Shown here one piece after another: positions 28,866 through 38,594 of a stretch of 64,000 nucleotides of DNA. The notes beneath the pieces are model-generated. The model did not search any database. It saw only the letters and a list, made by a program, of their open reading frames with translations, and was not told the DNA's origin. Each line of letters opens with the position of its first letter. Within the stretch, counting starts at the first letter, position 1. Origin of the DNA: Labilithrix sp. (lineage in GTDB: Bacteria > Myxococcota_A > Polyangia > Polyangiales > Polyangiaceae); contig JAHBWD010000001.1 of the NCBI GenBank assembly GCA_019637175.1, positions 310,001 through 374,000 on the forward strand, in the 5' to 3' direction. Both the position numbers and the translations under genes were made by a program.

Positions 28866-31058
28866 ATGCTCGCCGAGATGGACCGGGCGCCGCAGACCGT
28901 AGGGACCTGGCTCGCCCTCCCGCGCGGCGGCTACTACGTGCGGACCTCAGCCGGTCCCATCCAGATCGGCATACCGCCCGAGACGATCAAGGACGTCATG
29001 GAGCTGAAGCTCGACGTCCCGATCGCGTACGTCTTGCCGCGCGATCTGTTCGATCGGCGCCGCGGGCTCTCGGTCGCGGAGTTCGAATTCCCTGCATATT
29101 ACAGCTTTTTCCTCCTCAAGCGCCGGTGCCGCCTGGTGGTGCTGAGCCGCGACGTGGAGCGCCGCGTCCGCGCGATCTTCCAGGAGTCGCTCTTCGGTCC
29201 TGCCGGCGAGCCGCTCGCGAGCGAGTACGTCGACGGCTACCCCGAAGCGAGGAGGCCGCGCTTCCACCGCGAGAGCGAGTACTTCCGCACCGTGCCCGGG
29301 CGCGGGCGGATCGAGGCCGACGACCTCGTCGAGTTCGTCGTGATCGACGGAGGCCGCGCCGAGGTCGCGCCCGGCGTCACGATCACCGACAAGGGCGACG
29401 CGCTCGTCGTCTCCGACGGCGGTCGCGAGATCGCGTCCGTCGGCGCCACCGTCAGCCTCCCGAGCCGCGCGGCGTCGACCGATCCCGACGTCGCCCCGGC
29501 GTCGTTCCTCGTCCCGTCGTTCGGCGTCACCGTGCTGGGCGCGAGCCACGGCTTCGACCCTTCGGGCAAGACGACCGGCTTCCTCTTGTGGATGGGCGGC
29601 CGCGCGATCCTCGTCGACCCGCCGACGGACTCGACCGACTACCTGCGGGCGCGCGGCATCGCGCCGAAGACGATCGACGGCGTCATCCTCACGCACTGCC
29701 ACGCCGACCACGACGCGGGCACCTTCCAGAAGCTCCTCGAGGAAGCGCAGATCAACCTCTACACGACGCCGCACATCCTCGGGTCGTTCCTCCGCAAGTA
29801 CTCCGCGCTCTCCGGGCTCAGCGAGGATCTCCTGCGGCGCACGTTCTCCTTCCATCCCGTCCGGATCGGCGCGCCGATCCACGTCCGCGGCGGCGAGCTC
29901 TGGTTCCGCTACACGCTGCACTCGATCCCGACGATCGGCTTCGACGCCTTCTACGGCAACCGCAGCATCTCGATCTCGGGCGACACGCTCTACGATCCAC
30001 GACGCGTCACCGAGATGTTCGAGAAGGGGATCCTCGAGCGCGCGCGCTACGAAGATCTCGTCGAGTTCCCCGCGCACCACAGCGCGATCCTCCACGAGGC
30101 CGGCATCCCGCCGCTCCACACGCCGACGGCGGCGCTCGCCGAGCTCCCCGCCGAGGTGAAGAACCGCCTGTACCTCGTGCACATCGCCGCGAAGGACGTG
30201 CCGGCCGGCGTCGGCCTCCGCGCGGCCCTCGAGGGGCTCGAGCACACGATCCGCGTCGACCCCTCGTCGACGCCGCGCTTCAGCGAGGCGATCGAGCTGC
30301 TCGACATCTTCGCGATGGTCGACTTCCTGCGCGATCTGCCGATGTCGCGCGCGCGCTCGCTCCTCCAGGTGGCGCGGCGGATGACGCTCCCCGCGGGCGA
30401 GCACGTCGTCGTGCAGGGCACGAAGGGCGACAGCTTCTACATCATCGTCAGCGGCTCGGTGCAGGTGATCAAAGACGGCGTGCCCATCAAGCGCTATCGC
30501 GCGGGCGACTACTTCGGCGAGATGGCGATCCTCCTCGATCAGCCGCGCGGCGCCGACGTCGTCGCGCGCTCCGACGTCGATCTGGTGGCGCTCGATCGCA
30601 ACGACTTCCTCGCCGCGCTTCGCGGCAGCGAGATGCTGACGCGTCTCGAGCGGCTCATGCGCGTGCGCGACGAGGGAGCCTGGGAGCTGCTCGGTCAGAA
30701 CTCGGTGCTCGCGTTCATGACGAGCTCGCAGAAGACGCAGCTCCAGACCTACCTCTCGCCGGTCAAGGGCGTGGAGAGCCAGGTGCTCTGGGAGGCGGGC
30801 GACATCCCCAGCCGCGCCTACCTGGTCGACGACGCGGTCGTGACGATGCGCTGCCCCGAGGGCGAGCTCAAGCCGTTCACGAGCGGCGCCTTCGTCGGCG
30901 AGGTCGACGCCCTGCGCACGAGCGGGCCGTGCCCGAGCTCGGCCCGCGTCACGCAAGCGGGCAAGCTCTTCGTCATCGAACGGCCGGATCTCGTGCGCTT
31001 CTTCGAAGACAACCCGGGCGTGTACCTGTCGTTCCTCGGGACGCGCTTCGTGGAGTGA
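28866..31058 (+). CDS. Metallo-beta-lactamase fold fused to cyclic-nucleotide-binding domains
   Basis: 730 residues. After about 210 residues of unknown type comes a metallo-beta-lactamase hydrolase domain with the zinc motif LTHCHADHDAG (near residue 277), SISGDTLYDP and the later PAHHSAIL. A cyclic-nucleotide-binding domain (about 490-600) follows with VVQGTKGDSFYIIVSGSVQV and the phosphate-binding cassette YFGEMAILLDQPRGADV, keeping the Glu and Arg that bind cAMP or cGMP. A degenerate second copy (about 620-720) lacks the cassette. It suggests a hydrolase switched by a second messenger. An alternative start is ATG 28878. Confidence 0.85.
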   Translation: MLAEMDRAPQTVGTWLALPRGGYYVRTSAGPIQIGIPPETIKDVMELKLDVPIAYVLPRDLFDRRRGLSVAEFEFPAYYSFFLLKRRCRLVVLSRDVERRVRAIFQESLFGPAGEPLASEYVDGYPEARRPRFHRESEYFRTVPGRGRIEADDLVEFVVIDGGRAEVAPGVTITDKGDALVVSDGGREIASVGATVSLPSRAASTDPDVAPASFLVPSFGVTVLGASHGFDPSGKTTGFLLWMGGRAILVDPPTDSTDYLRARGIAPKTIDGVILTHCHADHDAGTFQKLLEEAQINLYTTPHILGSFLRKYSALSGLSEDLLRRTFSFHPVRIGAPIHVRGGELWFRYTLHSIPTIGFDAFYGNRSISISGDTLYDPRRVTEMFEKGILERARYEDLVEFPAHHSAILHEAGIPPLHTPTAALAELPAEVKNRLYLVHIAAKDVPAGVGLRAALEGLEHTIRVDPSSTPRFSEAIELLDIFAMVDFLRDLPMSRARSLLQVARRMTLPAGEHVVVQGTKGDSFYIIVSGSVQVIKDGVPIKRYRAGDYFGEMAILLDQPRGADVVARSDVDLVALDRNDFLAALRGSEMLTRLERLMRVRDEGAWELLGQNSVLAFMTSSQKTQLQTYLSPVKGVESQVLWEAGDIPSRAYLVDDAVVTMRCPEGELKPFTSGAFVGEVDALRTSGPCPSSARVTQAGKLFVIERPDLVRFFEDNPGVYLSFLGTRFVE

Positions 31059-31061
31059 TCG

Positions 31062-32021
31062 TCACGCTTCGCGGAGCCACGCGACGACGGTGCGGAGGCC
31101 CTCTTCGAGGGTGATCTGCGGCGACCAGCCGAGCTCGTCTCGCGCGCGGGAGACGTCGGCGAACGTCGCGTCGACGTCGCCGAGCGGCACCGGCGCGTGG
31201 CGAACGTCGGCGGATCGGCCGGCGGCCTTGCCCATCGCGTCGACGAGATCGCGGAGCGTGATCGGCGCGCCGGAGCCGAGGTTGTAGGGGCGGAAGCCCG
31301 GAGGCGCGCGATCGATCGCGGCGAGCACGCCGCGGACGATGTCGTCGACGTGCGTGAAATCGCGGCGCATCGAGCCGTCGCCGAAGACGGTGATCGGCTC
31401 GCCCGCGAGGATCGCGCGGAGGAACGTCGTGATCGCCATCTCGGGGCGCTGGCGGCGGCCGTAGACCGTGAAGAAGCGGAGCGCGGGGCAGCGCAGGCTC
31501 GGCGTCTTGCGGAGCATCGCCGAGCAGACGAGCTCGGCGCCGCGCTTCGACGCGGCATAAGGAGACTCGGGGACGATCGCTTCCGCGTCTTCGCGCGCGG
31601 GCAGGGGCGTCGCGTTGCCGTAGACCGACGAGCTCGACGCGAAGACGAACAGATCGTGCGAGGCGCGCTGCGCGGCGTCGAGGAGGTTCGCGGTGCCCTC
31701 GACGTTCACGCGCGCGTACCTCGCGGGATCGAGGAACGAAGGCCGCACGCCCGCGAGCCCGGCCAGATGGAGGACGCCGTCGGCGCCGCCCGCGAGCCGC
31801 TCGACGAGATCGCGATCGGTGATGCATCCGCGATCGAGCTCGAAGGCGTCGAAGTCGCGCCGGAGCTCTTCTTCGTTCTTCCGCTTGAGCGCGGCGGGGT
31901 AGGGGGCGTCGCTGAAGTCGTCGACGACGTGGACCGCGTCGCCGCGCGCGAGCAGCGCACGGCACAGGTGATGGCCGATGAAGCCCACGCCGCCGGTGAC
32001 GAGCCAGCGCCGCCCGGTCAT
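31062..32021 (-). CDS. NAD-dependent sugar epimerase (UDP-glucuronate 4-epimerase-like)
   Basis: 319 residues, extended short-chain dehydrogenase fold. The Rossmann motif is VTGGVGFIGHHL. The catalytic Ser is in FASSSSVYG and the Tyr-Lys pair in SPYAASKRGAE. RFFTVYGRRQRPEMA and GDGSMRRDFTHVDD match UDP-glucuronate 4-epimerases, which make UDP-galacturonate for polysaccharides. UDP-glucose dehydrogenase is just 3 bases upstream and supplies UDP-glucuronate, which supports this. A 4-epimerase of another nucleotide sugar remains possible. Confidence 0.87.
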   Translation of the reverse strand: MTGRRWLVTGGVGFIGHHLCRALLARGDAVHVVDDFSDAPYPAALKRKNEEELRRDFDAFELDRGCITDRDLVERLAGGADGVLHLAGLAGVRPSFLDPARYARVNVEGTANLLDAAQRASHDLFVFASSSSVYGNATPLPAREDAEAIVPESPYAASKRGAELVCSAMLRKTPSLRCPALRFFTVYGRRQRPEMAITTFLRAILAGEPITVFGDGSMRRDFTHVDDIVRGVLAAIDRAPPGFRPYNLGSGAPITLRDLVDAMGKAAGRSADVRHAPVPLGDVDATFADVSRARDELGWSPQITLEEGLRTVVAWLREA

Positions 32022-32024
32022 TCC

Positions 32025-33371
32025 TCAGCGCTGCGACGGGCGGTCGGCCGCCCGGTTCGAGGAGACGCCGATGCCCTGATAGCGGAGGCCGGCGCGCACG
32101 ACCTCGTACGGTCGCCAGATGTTGCGCGCGTCGACGAGCACAGGGGCGATGCCGCTGGCGGAGGCCACCAGGCGCCGCTTGATCTCGGCGAAGTTCGGCG
32201 CGCGATAGCTGCGCCACTCGGTCAGCAAGACGAGCGCGTGCGAGCCGTCGAGCGCGTCGTAGTCACGATCCTTGACGGTGAGCTTCGTACCGAAGTGCTT
32301 CGCGAAGTTGGCGCCCGCCTCGGGGTCGTGCGCGACGACGTTCGCGCCGCGCTCGAGCAGCGCGTGCGCGAGCTTCACGGCGGGTGACTCGCGGATGTCG
32401 TCGGTCTCCGGCTTGAAGGCGCAGCCCCAGAGGGTGATCTGCTTGCCCATCACGCCCTCGAGCGACTTCTCGACGAGCTGGGCGAGGAACGTGGCCTGCT
32501 CTTCGTTCGCGTGGTGCGCGGCCTCGGCGACGCGGAGCTGGACGCCGTTCTCGCGGCCGAGCGCCGCGAGCGCCTGCACGTCTTTGGGGAAGCACGACCC
32601 GCCGTAGCCGGGGCCGGCGTAGAGGAATTTCTTGCCGATGCGCGAGTCGGTGCCGACGCCGAGGCGCACCGAGTGGATGTCGGCGCCCGTCGCGTGACAC
32701 AGGCGCGACAGCTCGTTCATGAACGAGATGCGGATCGCGAGCATCGTGTTCGATGCGTACTTGATGAGCTCGCTCGATCGGGGATCGGTGACGACGAGGC
32801 GCTCGCCGGAGAGCTGGAGCGGCGCGTAGAGATCGCGCAGCATCGTGCGCGCCTCTTCGCTGCGCGCGCCGACGACGACGCGGTCGGGCTTGAAGAAGTC
32901 GCCGACCGCGTCGCCCTCCTTCAAGAACTCGGGGTTCGACACGACCTCGAGCGGGACCGACGCCTTGGCGAGGCGCGCTTGCACGGCGTCGCACGTGCCG
33001 ACGGGCACGGTGCTCTTGACGACGACGAGCGCCTGCTTGCGCGCGACCTTCGCGATCGTGTCGGCGGCGGCCATGACCGCGCCGAGATCGGCCGCGCCGT
33101 CGGGGCCTGGAGGCGTGCCGACGGCGATGAAGTACGCGTCGGCCTCGTTGAACGCGCCGCCGATCTCGGTCGCGAACGAGAGCCTCCCGTTGCGCTGGTT
33201 GCGGTGGATGAGGTCGGCGAGCCCGGGCTCGTAGATGGGGATGCGCCCGTCCTCGAGCTTCGCGATCTTCTCCGCGTCGATGTCGTAGAGCAGGACGTCG
33301 TGACCGAGGTCGCTGAGACCGGTTCCCGAGACGAGGCCGACGTAGCCGGCACCGAAGACGACGAGGCGCAT
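32025..33371 (-). CDS. ugd: UDP-glucose 6-dehydrogenase
   Basis: 448 residues. The enzyme oxidises UDP-glucose twice, with NAD, to UDP-glucuronate. Signatures are the N-terminal FGAGYVGLVSGTGLSDLGHD, VVKSTVPVGT, EFLKEGDAVGDFFKPDRVVVG, SNTMLAIRISFMNE and the catalytic Cys260 in YGGSCFPKDV. The C-terminal UDP-binding domain has GCAFKPETDDIRESPA. The coupling with the epimerase (3-base gap) describes a UDP-glucose to UDP-galacturonate route feeding exopolysaccharide or LPS. No glycosyltransferase is directly adjacent. Confidence 0.95.
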   Translation of the reverse strand: MRLVVFGAGYVGLVSGTGLSDLGHDVLLYDIDAEKIAKLEDGRIPIYEPGLADLIHRNQRNGRLSFATEIGGAFNEADAYFIAVGTPPGPDGAADLGAVMAAADTIAKVARKQALVVVKSTVPVGTCDAVQARLAKASVPLEVVSNPEFLKEGDAVGDFFKPDRVVVGARSEEARTMLRDLYAPLQLSGERLVVTDPRSSELIKYASNTMLAIRISFMNELSRLCHATGADIHSVRLGVGTDSRIGKKFLYAGPGYGGSCFPKDVQALAALGRENGVQLRVAEAAHHANEEQATFLAQLVEKSLEGVMGKQITLWGCAFKPETDDIRESPAVKLAHALLERGANVVAHDPEAGANFAKHFGTKLTVKDRDYDALDGSHALVLLTEWRSYRAPNFAEIKRRLVASASGIAPVLVDARNIWRPYEVVRAGLRYQGIGVSSNRAADRPSQR

Positions 33372-33404
33372 GATTCGCGAGTACCTACTAGTGTTTCGCG
33401 CGGA

Positions 33405-34517
33405 TCAGGGCAAGCCGGGCACGTTGAGGACGATCTGATAGACGCCGCTCACGGGGTTCGGCTCCGTGCCGCCGCCGTCGGCGGGGAGGATCGGGCCGTT
33501 GGCCGTGATGTAGAGCGTCTTCCGATCGGGGCCGCCGAACGTGCAGTTCGTCGTGCCGACGCCGTCGGGCAGCGTGATCGTCCCGAGCTTGTTGCCGGTC
33601 TTGTCGAAGACGTCGATCCCGGCGCGGTCGGCGACGTAGAGGTTGCCTGCGTCGTCGACGGCCATGCCGTCGCCGCTCGGCGCCGTGCCGAGGTTGGCGA
33701 TGGACGCGAAGTCGCCCACGGTGCCGTCGGCGTTCACCGTCGCGGCGTTGAGCGTCGCCGCGCCGTTGTCGACGACGTAGATCGTGCTCCCGTCGGGCGA
33801 GAGCGCGATGCCGTTGGCGCGCGTGAAGTTGCCGCCGAGCCGCGTCACTGCGCCGAGGAGATCGACGCGGTAGGCGCCCTCGAACGGGAGCTGGTTGTTC
33901 CCGTTGATGGCGCCGCCGTAGTTCGGATCGGTGAAGTAGATGTTGCCGTCGCCGCGGACGACGACGTCGTTCGGCGAGTTGTACGCCGTCGGCGGCGTAC
34001 CGAACGTGGCGGTCACGACGGCGATCATTCCCGTCGGATCGTTGGGGCTGCGCGTGATGCGGCGGCCGTTCGGCGGGTTGCCTGCGCCCTCGGCCACGAG
34101 CAGCCGGCCCATCGGATCGACCGCGAGCCCGTTCGCGCCGTTGCTGTTCTGGCGGAAGCCGGTCGTCGGACCGCCGTCGGGGTTCAGGATGCGGATGCGG
34201 TTGGTCGGGATGTCGGTGAACAGCAGCCGGCCGCCGATCCAGACGGGACCCTCGGTGAACGTGAAGCCGCCGCGCACGAGCGTGGCCTCCTTGGTCGTTC
34301 CCTCGAGGGGATCGGGGTAGACGATCGGGCCGCCCTCGCCGCCGTCGCCCGCGTCGCTCGACGGGCCGTCTTCGAGCGGCCCGACGTCGTAGCAGCCGGC
34401 CCCGATGCACCCGCCGCCGCGCGGCGGAGCGGCCTCGTCGCTCGAGCAGGCGTAGACCATGCCGATCGCGCCGCTCGCGGCGATCGAGGCGAACCAGACC
34501 CAGCTCCGCTTCCTCAT
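33405..34517 (-). CDS. SMP-30/gluconolactonase-like lipoprotein
   Basis: 370 residues from ATG 34517. The signal peptide ends in MVYAC, a lipobox. After an Asp/Gly-rich linker the six-bladed propeller of the SMP-30/gluconolactonase/LRE family appears: FTEGPVWIGGRLLFTDIPTN, NGANGLAVDPMGRLLVAEG, SPNDVVVRGDGNIYFTDPNY, NGIALSPDGSTIYVVDNG. The metal-ligand positions (EGPVW, SPNDV, DGMAVDDAGN) look conserved. Family members hydrolyse lactones or organophosphates, or only bind metal. It is 33 bases upstream of ugd, so cotranscription with sugar metabolism is likely. Confidence 0.85.
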   Translation of the reverse strand: MRKRSWVWFASIAASGAIGMVYACSSDEAAPPRGGGCIGAGCYDVGPLEDGPSSDAGDGGEGGPIVYPDPLEGTTKEATLVRGGFTFTEGPVWIGGRLLFTDIPTNRIRILNPDGGPTTGFRQNSNGANGLAVDPMGRLLVAEGAGNPPNGRRITRSPNDPTGMIAVVTATFGTPPTAYNSPNDVVVRGDGNIYFTDPNYGGAINGNNQLPFEGAYRVDLLGAVTRLGGNFTRANGIALSPDGSTIYVVDNGAATLNAATVNADGTVGDFASIANLGTAPSGDGMAVDDAGNLYVADRAGIDVFDKTGNKLGTITLPDGVGTTNCTFGGPDRKTLYITANGPILPADGGGTEPNPVSGVYQIVLNVPGLP

Positions 34518-34540
34518 GCCCTTCGCTCCCACCGGCCGGA

Positions 34541-34614
34541 GACGGCCGGGTCTGCCCAACGCCCAGCCGCGGACGGCTGGGTCTGCCCAACGCCCAGCCG
34601 CGGCGGGCTGGGTC
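34541..34614. repeat. 31-base tandem repeat with internal inverted repeats
   Basis: Two near-identical 31-base units start at 34541 and 34572 (GACGGCCGGGTCTGCCCAAC then GCCCAGCCGCG; the second has CT for CC). A partial third unit (GGGCTGGGT) ends at 34614. Each unit pairs CGGCTGGG with CCCAGCCG, so each can fold into a hairpin. It lies in the gap between the SMP-30-like gene start and the M29-like gene end. Confidence 0.6.
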
Positions 34615-34694
34615 CCATGGGCTTATGGCCCGATCTCGGCGCCGCCGCCAGATCTCCGCGTCATCGACGGTGCCAACTCCATGAATTCATGGGG

Positions 34695-35726
34695 CTACGA
34701 GGTCGACAGCTTGCCCTCGTCGGCGATGAGGTCGCCGTCGACGCGCACCGCGCCGGCCGCCTGACACGCCGCGAAGCTCGTCCGCGCCGACCAGTTGGCG
34801 CCCGTGAGGCGCCCCATCGGATCGCCGAACACGAGGTGCAGGGCCGGCCGCTGGAGATCGACGGACGCGTCGCCCGTGGCCTCGCCGACGCCGGTGTTGA
34901 CCCCGATCACGACGAGCCCGACGCGGTCGGAGCTCGGCGCGACGTGGAGCATGTTCTCGATGTCGCGCACGAGCTGCGGGCACGAGGGCGCGGTGACGTT
35001 CATCACGCGCCCGTCGACGAGCTCGAACACGACGGGCTCGGGCAAGAGCCCCTCGCGCGCGCCGAAGTACTCGCCCACGCTCGCGGTGGCCGCGAAGCGG
35101 CCCGAGATCGTCTCGGGGCACGTGACGATCGAGCCGGTCGGGAGCGACACCGACTCGCCCGGCTCGAACCGGCCGAGGCGCGCGATCCAACGCCGGCTCT
35201 GGGCCAGGTGGACGGTGAGCCGGGTGCCCTCCGCGCTCTCGGCGGTGATCTCGCGCGCGAGCTCGAGGCGGCGCGCGATCGCGCGCCCCCACTCGTCGAG
35301 CTGCCCGAAGTCGGTGGCGAGGCCCGTGGCGAAGGCGAGCGGCGCGATGCCCGGCATGTGCGCGTGGCGAACGCGGCACGCGCCGACGACGTGGAGCAGC
35401 TGCTCGCGCATCGACGACTCGGCGTGGGGCGACGACGCGACGAACGCGCTCGCCTGTGCGGAGATCATCGCGCGGCGGACGCCGTCGGGCAGCACCTTGT
35501 GCGGGCGCTCGCCCGAATGATTGGTGGAGTAGCTGCGGAGCCGATCGAGCTGGAGGCACGAGACCTCGGCGTCAGCGGCGCGGCCGGCGGCCTCGAGCGC
35601 GGCCATCATCGGCTGCGATTCGGCGTCGCCAACGACGACGAATCGCTCGCCTTTGGCCACGCGCAGACCGGTGCTGACGAGCACCCGCGCGGCTCGCTCG
35701 AGGTCCTCCTCCCCTATCTGTCGCAT
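34695..35726 (-). CDS. M29-like aminopeptidase family protein
   Basis: 343 residues. The sequence resembles thermophilic aminopeptidase (M29) relatives: LERAARVLVSTGLRVAKGER with VVVGD at the N-terminus, then ELAREITAESAEGTRLTVHL, TGSIVTCPETISGRF and the C-terminal GVNTGVGEATGDASVDLQRP then HLVFGDP. M29 enzymes use two cobalt or zinc ions to remove N-terminal residues. The canonical His/Glu set is only partly apparent, and NicX-like ring-cleaving dioxygenases share the fold, so the activity is uncertain. It shares a strand with the small membrane protein 40 bases upstream. Confidence 0.72.
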   Translation of the reverse strand: MRQIGEEDLERAARVLVSTGLRVAKGERFVVVGDAESQPMMAALEAAGRAADAEVSCLQLDRLRSYSTNHSGERPHKVLPDGVRRAMISAQASAFVASSPHAESSMREQLLHVVGACRVRHAHMPGIAPLAFATGLATDFGQLDEWGRAIARRLELAREITAESAEGTRLTVHLAQSRRWIARLGRFEPGESVSLPTGSIVTCPETISGRFAATASVGEYFGAREGLLPEPVVFELVDGRVMNVTAPSCPQLVRDIENMLHVAPSSDRVGLVVIGVNTGVGEATGDASVDLQRPALHLVFGDPMGRLTGANWSARTSFAACQAAGAVRVDGDLIADEGKLSTS

Positions 35727-35766
35727 GACAAGGGGCGGATCCTACCAGAACTCGGGCGGAGAGCGG

Positions 35767-36048
35767 TCACCATCGGATCCAGCCGGCTTCGGTCGCCGCC
35801 AGGAGGAGCGCCGAGACGAGCGCGACCTCGACGGCGAAACGCGCGGTTTTCCTGAGCAGTCGATGGCCGACCGCGAGGAGGACGGCGGCGACGATCAGCA
35901 CGGGGAGGCCGGTGTGGAGCGAGAGCCACCGAAGCGCGTGGCGGCCGGTGAGCGCGATCATTCCCCAGGGCACCGCCGCCAGAACGCTCACGCCGCGATC
36001 GTCGCCACCCGCGCCCCTCGCGGCCAACTTCGCGGCCGGTTCACCCAC
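35767..36048 (-). CDS. Small two-helix membrane protein
   Basis: Up to 93 residues from GTG 36048; a second in-frame GTG at 35991 would give 74. Two hydrophobic helices (LSLHTGLPVLIVAAVLLAVG and FAVEVALVSALLLAATEAGW) are separated by a short basic loop (HRLLRKTAR). The later start leaves 83 bases to the divergent dehydrogenase gene, enough for promoters, while the longer one leaves only 26. No family is recognised. Confidence 0.55.
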   Translation of the reverse strand: MGEPAAKLAARGAGGDDRGVSVLAAVPWGMIALTGRHALRWLSLHTGLPVLIVAAVLLAVGHRLLRKTARFAVEVALVSALLLAATEAGWIRW

Positions 36049-36074
36049 GTCCGCTTCTGTTACTGTGCCGCGCC

Positions 36075-36848
<774 letters not shown>

Positions 36849-36910
36849 TCGTCCGCCTGCGGCCGCTCGCGCTGCGACTGTGACGCGCGTGGGTCTGTCA
36901 AGACCTACCT

Positions 36911-36957
36911 TGTGCGACAATTCTGCACCTGAAAAGACCGCAAAAACCTCTTGCGGA
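36911..36957. other. Two small inverted repeats after the dehydrogenase gene
   Basis: TTGT-GCG-ACAA (36911-36921) and CCGCAA (36939-36944) with TTGCGG (36952-36957, 7-base loop) lie in the 168-base gap between two same-strand genes. The second is terminator-sized but lacks a T run. An operator or promoter for the following gene is equally possible. Confidence 0.35.
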
Positions 36958-37016
36958 ACCGGGAGTTGTCCATCAAAGGTTGGATGAGCCGCGCGTGACG
37001 GTTGTGTGAACTTTCG

Positions 37017-38546
37017 ATGGCGATTGCAGAGCTGAGCGAAGCCGATAGGTACTTGGCGGGGGAGTCGACTGGGGAGCGCCAGGGTCGGGTTCGCGTCGGG
37101 GTCCATGATGCGTCGCGCCTCGAGTGGAGCCTCTCGGTCCCGCTCCCGACGGAGGCGCCGCTCGACTACTCGCTGCACGTCGAGATCCAGATCCCGACGA
37201 ACACGTTCGTGCGTCACACGCCGTGGGATCAGATGCAGGCGTTCACGCGCCTCGACGGCCCGGCGCTCGCGCAGACGGGCGACGCCGTCTCGATCGATCA
37301 GCTCCGCCGCGGCGCGCTCGCCATGGCCAACCAGCTCGCGCGCGCGAGCGACGGCTTCGCGCGCCACTGCCGCCTCGCCGGCTCGCTCTTCGCCACCGCG
37401 GCCCACAGCGAGCTCGAAGACGCGCTGACGATCTGGATCGAGGCGGCCGTGCGGATCTCGCTCGAGGCCCGCAGCAAGCTGACGTGCCCGACGGAGGGCG
37501 ATCCGGCCGAGGTCGAGCGCGAACGTCAGCTCGTCGACGAGTACATCAGCGTCCGCCTCCTCGAGGCGCTCGCCGGCGCCGAGCGCGGGCTCGCCGGGCT
37601 CGCGAGCTCGAAGTCGACCCACGCCGCGCGGGTCAAGCCGGTCGTCGCGGCGGTCGAGTCGCGCCTCGCCGAGGTCCTCTCCGAGGAGCTCGGGTACCGC
37701 GAGGCGCGCGGCTTCACCAACGCCGACCCGACGTCGCCCGAGGCGCTCGAGGCGTACCTCGAGCGATCGAGCCTCCTCAAGAAGCACTTCCAGGAGGTGC
37801 TGTTCCTCGATCCGGAGAGCTTCCAGGTCGCCGAGCGCGCGTACCACTGGATCGCCGGCTTCGTCGCGGTCGTCGCGTCGACGTGGGCGTTCGCGTGGCA
37901 GTTCGCCCTCGCGAGCCAGGCCAACGCCGCGGAGACGGTGAGCTCGGGCCTCATCACCCTCGCGGTCATCGCCGGCCTCGTCTACGCCGCGAAGGATCGC
38001 ATCAAGGAGATCGGCCGCAACTGGATGACCCGCCGCGTGCACCGCGTCTGGGGCGCGCAGCGCGTCACGCGCTATCGCGCGCCCGCACGACGCCTGCCGG
38101 GGCGCGACATCGTCGCGAGCGCGCGCGAGTCGTTCAACCAGAGCGTCGCGACGCTGCCCGATCCGCTGAACGCGGAGAGCGGCGCCACCGTCCCGGTCAC
38201 CGTGCTGTCGTACGACCACCGCGGCCAGGTCGTTCCGCACGCGCAGCTCCACGGCACCGGCGTTCGTCGCGTGAAGCACGTCTTCCGCTACGACCTCTCG
38301 CCGATGTTCGCCCGCCTCGACGACGCGACGAAGCCCGTCCCGGTGCTCGACGACGTGAGTCGCAAGGTCCGCTTCATCGACGCCCCGCGCTGCTATCGCG
38401 TGCCGATCAAGCTCCGCGTCGAGTGCGCCGGCGAGAAGTACGAAGAGGCCGCGACGCTCGTGCTCCACAAGCGGGGCCTCGAGCGGCTCGACCGGGAGAA
38501 GGATTCGAACCCGTCGCTCGCCGAGATCGGCATCGAGCCGGGCTGA
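37017..38546 (+). CDS. Membrane protein of unknown function, about 509 residues
   Basis: From ATG 37017; GTG 37002 is an in-frame alternative, and neither has a clear ribosome-binding site. The N-terminal half is soluble and helical with acidic and Arg-rich stretches (residues 1-270). Two adjacent membrane helices follow (WIAGFVAVVASTWAFAWQFA and SSGLITLAVIAGLVYAAKD). The C-terminal half, about 210 residues, begins with basic residues (RIKEIGRNWMTRRVHRVWGA) and is beta-rich. No signal peptide is present, so both halves probably face the cytoplasm around a hairpin. No known family is recognised. Confidence 0.8.
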   Translation: MAIAELSEADRYLAGESTGERQGRVRVGVHDASRLEWSLSVPLPTEAPLDYSLHVEIQIPTNTFVRHTPWDQMQAFTRLDGPALAQTGDAVSIDQLRRGALAMANQLARASDGFARHCRLAGSLFATAAHSELEDALTIWIEAAVRISLEARSKLTCPTEGDPAEVERERQLVDEYISVRLLEALAGAERGLAGLASSKSTHAARVKPVVAAVESRLAEVLSEELGYREARGFTNADPTSPEALEAYLERSSLLKKHFQEVLFLDPESFQVAERAYHWIAGFVAVVASTWAFAWQFALASQANAAETVSSGLITLAVIAGLVYAAKDRIKEIGRNWMTRRVHRVWGAQRVTRYRAPARRLPGRDIVASARESFNQSVATLPDPLNAESGATVPVTVLSYDHRGQVVPHAQLHGTGVRRVKHVFRYDLSPMFARLDDATKPVPVLDDVSRKVRFIDAPRCYRVPIKLRVECAGEKYEEAATLVLHKRGLERLDREKDSNPSLAEIGIEPG

Positions 38547-38594
38547 GTCCACGCACACGCGGAAACGAGAAAGAGGCTATGGTGCGCGGCGTCG

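Noticed and set aside
34541..34614. The 31-base repeat as a CRISPR array
   Set aside because: Units are directly adjacent without spacers and no cas gene is near.
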